Source: Clostridiaceae bacterium
GTDB lineage: Bacteria > Bacillota > Clostridia > Oscillospirales > Acutalibacteraceae
Assembly: GCA_904501705.1 (NCBI GenBank)
Contig: CAJGCA010000085.1
Span: 1 to 5,112 of the forward strand
Reading direction: 5' to 3'
DNA length: 5,112 nucleotides
Part shown: positions 3,865-5,112 of the stretch, piece by piece
Position numbering within the stretch: position 1 is the first letter of the stretch
Layout of the letters: every line of letters starts with the position of its first letter
Program-made: the position numbers and the translations under genes
Notes under the pieces: generated by a model
The model's input: the letters and a program-made list of their open reading frames with translations, nothing else
The model's database searches: none
What the model was told of the DNA's origin: nothing

Positions 3865-5112
3865 ATGGCTGGAAGTCGCATAAAAGGTATAACCATTGAA
3901 ATCAATGGGAATACCACAAAACTGCAACAATCGCTTAGTGGCGTAAATAAGGACCTCAAGAATACACAGGATGCGCTAAAGGATGTCAACAAGCTGCTTA
4001 AACTGAATCCGAGCAATGTTACATTGTTGGAGCAAAAGCAGAAGAACCTCACGAAGGCCATTGACAGCACGAAAGACAAACTCAATCAGCTAAAATCCGC
4101 GCAGTCTCAGGTTGCGAGCGGCACGGCTGAATGGGATTCGTTACAGCGTGAAATCATCGCGACAGAACAGGACCTCAAATCGTTGAAAAAGGAACAGCGT
4201 GAGTTTGGAAGCGTTTCCTCGCAGGTCCTAAAGGATGTCGGGAGCAAGGTCTCGGCAGTCGGCAATAAGATTTCCGACCTTGGCAAGAAGTTCAGCGGCG
4301 TCTCTGGCGCGGCGGGTGCGTTTGTCGGCACGCTTGGCAAGCTCGGATATGATGCAGTAACGAGCGCGGACGAACTCAATACGCTGTCCAAGCAGACAGG
4401 GCTCTCTACGACGGCATTGCAGAAAATGCAGTACGCCTCGGACCTTGTAGATGTATCCGTCGAAGATATTACGGGCGCGCTGAAAAAGATGAAGCCGAAA
4501 ATGACGGATTCTAATAAGACATTCGAGAGGCTCGGCGTCAGCATCTATGATACACGCGGAAAGATGCGTGCCGCTGAAGATGTTTTCTATGATTCCATCA
4601 AGGCATTGTCGCAGATTCAGAACGAAACCGAACGCGACCAGGTCGCAATGGAGTTATTTGGAAAGTCAGCAGATTCTCTTGCGGGCATCATTGACGACGG
4701 CGGCGCGGCTTTCAAGGAGTACGGCAAACAGGCGGAGGATATGGGGCTGATCCTCGACGGCGATACGCTTGACGCGCTGAACGAGACGAATGACACTATC
4801 GATCGGGTCAAAGCCACAACTACAGCGACGCTTGCACAAGTTGGAGCCGACGTGGCAACTGTGCTCGCTCCTGCAATCGAAAAACTAGCGGGATTTATTG
4901 GAGACATTACCGCCAAGCTCCGCGAGCTGTCGCCCGAACAGATGCAGGTGATTCTCACCATCGCGAGCATCGTCGCGGCAGTCGCTCCGGTCATCATCCT
5001 GATCGGCAACATCGTCACGGGAATCGGTGGCTTGATAACTGCCGTCGGAACGGTCGCGGGCGTGCTAGGCGTGGCGGCTTCTACGGTCGGAATCGTCATC
5101 GCGGCGATAGCG
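3865..5112 (+). CDS. Phage tail tape measure protein, 3'-truncated
   Basis: The first 416 residues of the tape measure protein, which sets tail length, fills the tail tube and is ejected at infection. The frame is open to the window edge, so its full length and C-terminal domains are unknown. MAGSRIKGITIEINGNTTKLQQSL (1-24) is a standard N-terminus of clostridial tape measures. It is followed by a long charged coiled coil (about 20-115) containing DVNKLLKLNPSNVTLLEQKQ (40-59). The next block, ADELNTLSKQTGLSTTALQKM (168-188) onward to FGKSADSLAGIIDDG (265-279), matches the conserved core of the phage-tail tape measure family. LSPEQMQ (355-361) leads into a hydrophobic stretch to the window end (362-416), likely two or more membrane-inserting segments, as often seen in these proteins. 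The start lies 1 nt after the T stop with only a weak AGG upstream, suggesting translation coupled to the chaperone locus. Confidence 0.95.
   Translation, partial: MAGSRIKGITIEINGNTTKLQQSLSGVNKDLKNTQDALKDVNKLLKLNPSNVTLLEQKQKNLTKAIDSTKDKLNQLKSAQSQVASGTAEWDSLQREIIATEQDLKSLKKEQREFGSVSSQVLKDVGSKVSAVGNKISDLGKKFSGVSGAAGAFVGTLGKLGYDAVTSADELNTLSKQTGLSTTALQKMQYASDLVDVSVEDITGALKKMKPKMTDSNKTFERLGVSIYDTRGKMRAAEDVFYDSIKALSQIQNETERDQVAMELFGKSADSLAGIIDDGGAAFKEYGKQAEDMGLILDGDTLDALNETNDTIDRVKATTTATLAQVGADVATVLAPAIEKLAGFIGDITAKLRELSPEQMQVILTIASIVAAVAPVIILIGNIVTGIGGLITAVGTVAGVLGVAASTVGIVIAAIA

Noticed and set aside
4107..5099. Two open frames (145 and 160 codons) on the - strand under the tape measure gene
   Set aside because: They are Ser/Thr/Pro-rich antisense shadows of the repetitive codon pattern in the tape measure coiled coil and hydrophobic part, with no family resemblance.

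Overview
The window is a continuous late structural segment of a tailed, siphovirus-type phage or prophage. All genes lie on the + strand, packed end to end with overlaps of 4-19 nt or gaps of at most 24 nt, and no stretch longer than 24 nt lies between genes. The gene order is: HK97-fold major capsid protein (5' end cut off), a glycosyltransferase-like gene, HK97 gp6-like connector, head closure/adaptor, HK97 gp10-like protein, probable tail terminator, phi13-type major tail protein, G/GT tail-assembly chaperones, and tape measure protein (3' end cut off). This is the classic head-to-tail order of HK97/Sfi21-like phages. Strong AGGAGG or AAAGGAG ribosome binding sites, roughly balanced base composition and the protein families (phi13-type tail tube, 'pi2 protein 38'-like terminator) suggest a Firmicutes host, probably an anaerobic clostridial gut bacterium. 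The host assignment is inference; no host gene, attachment site or integrase is in the window.

Region by region: bases 2-850 hold the C-terminal 282 residues of the capsid protein. Bases 875-1504 hold a 209-residue GT-A-type glycosyltransferase-like protein, the one gene that is not part of the core assembly set. Bases 1501-2762 hold four small connector and head-tail joining genes, each overlapping the next. Bases 2755-3339 encode the tail tube protein. Bases 3352-3863 hold the two-frame tail chaperone locus, with a textbook -1 slippery run (CCCAAAAAAC) followed by a 6-bp G+C-only hairpin. Bases 3865-5112 hold the first 416 residues of the tape measure protein.

How they work together: capsid shells fill with DNA, the gp6-like and adaptor proteins extend the portal, and the gp10-like and terminator proteins prepare the head and tail for joining. 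The G and GT chaperones coat the tape measure protein and recruit tail tube subunits to a fixed length. The glycosyltransferase may modify a virion protein or a host surface glycan, but the sequence does not show its substrate.

I do not see an undescribed defence system, RNA gene, CRISPR array or mobile element here. The observations most worth a second look are the frameshift cassette and the glycosyltransferase inserted between capsid and connector.
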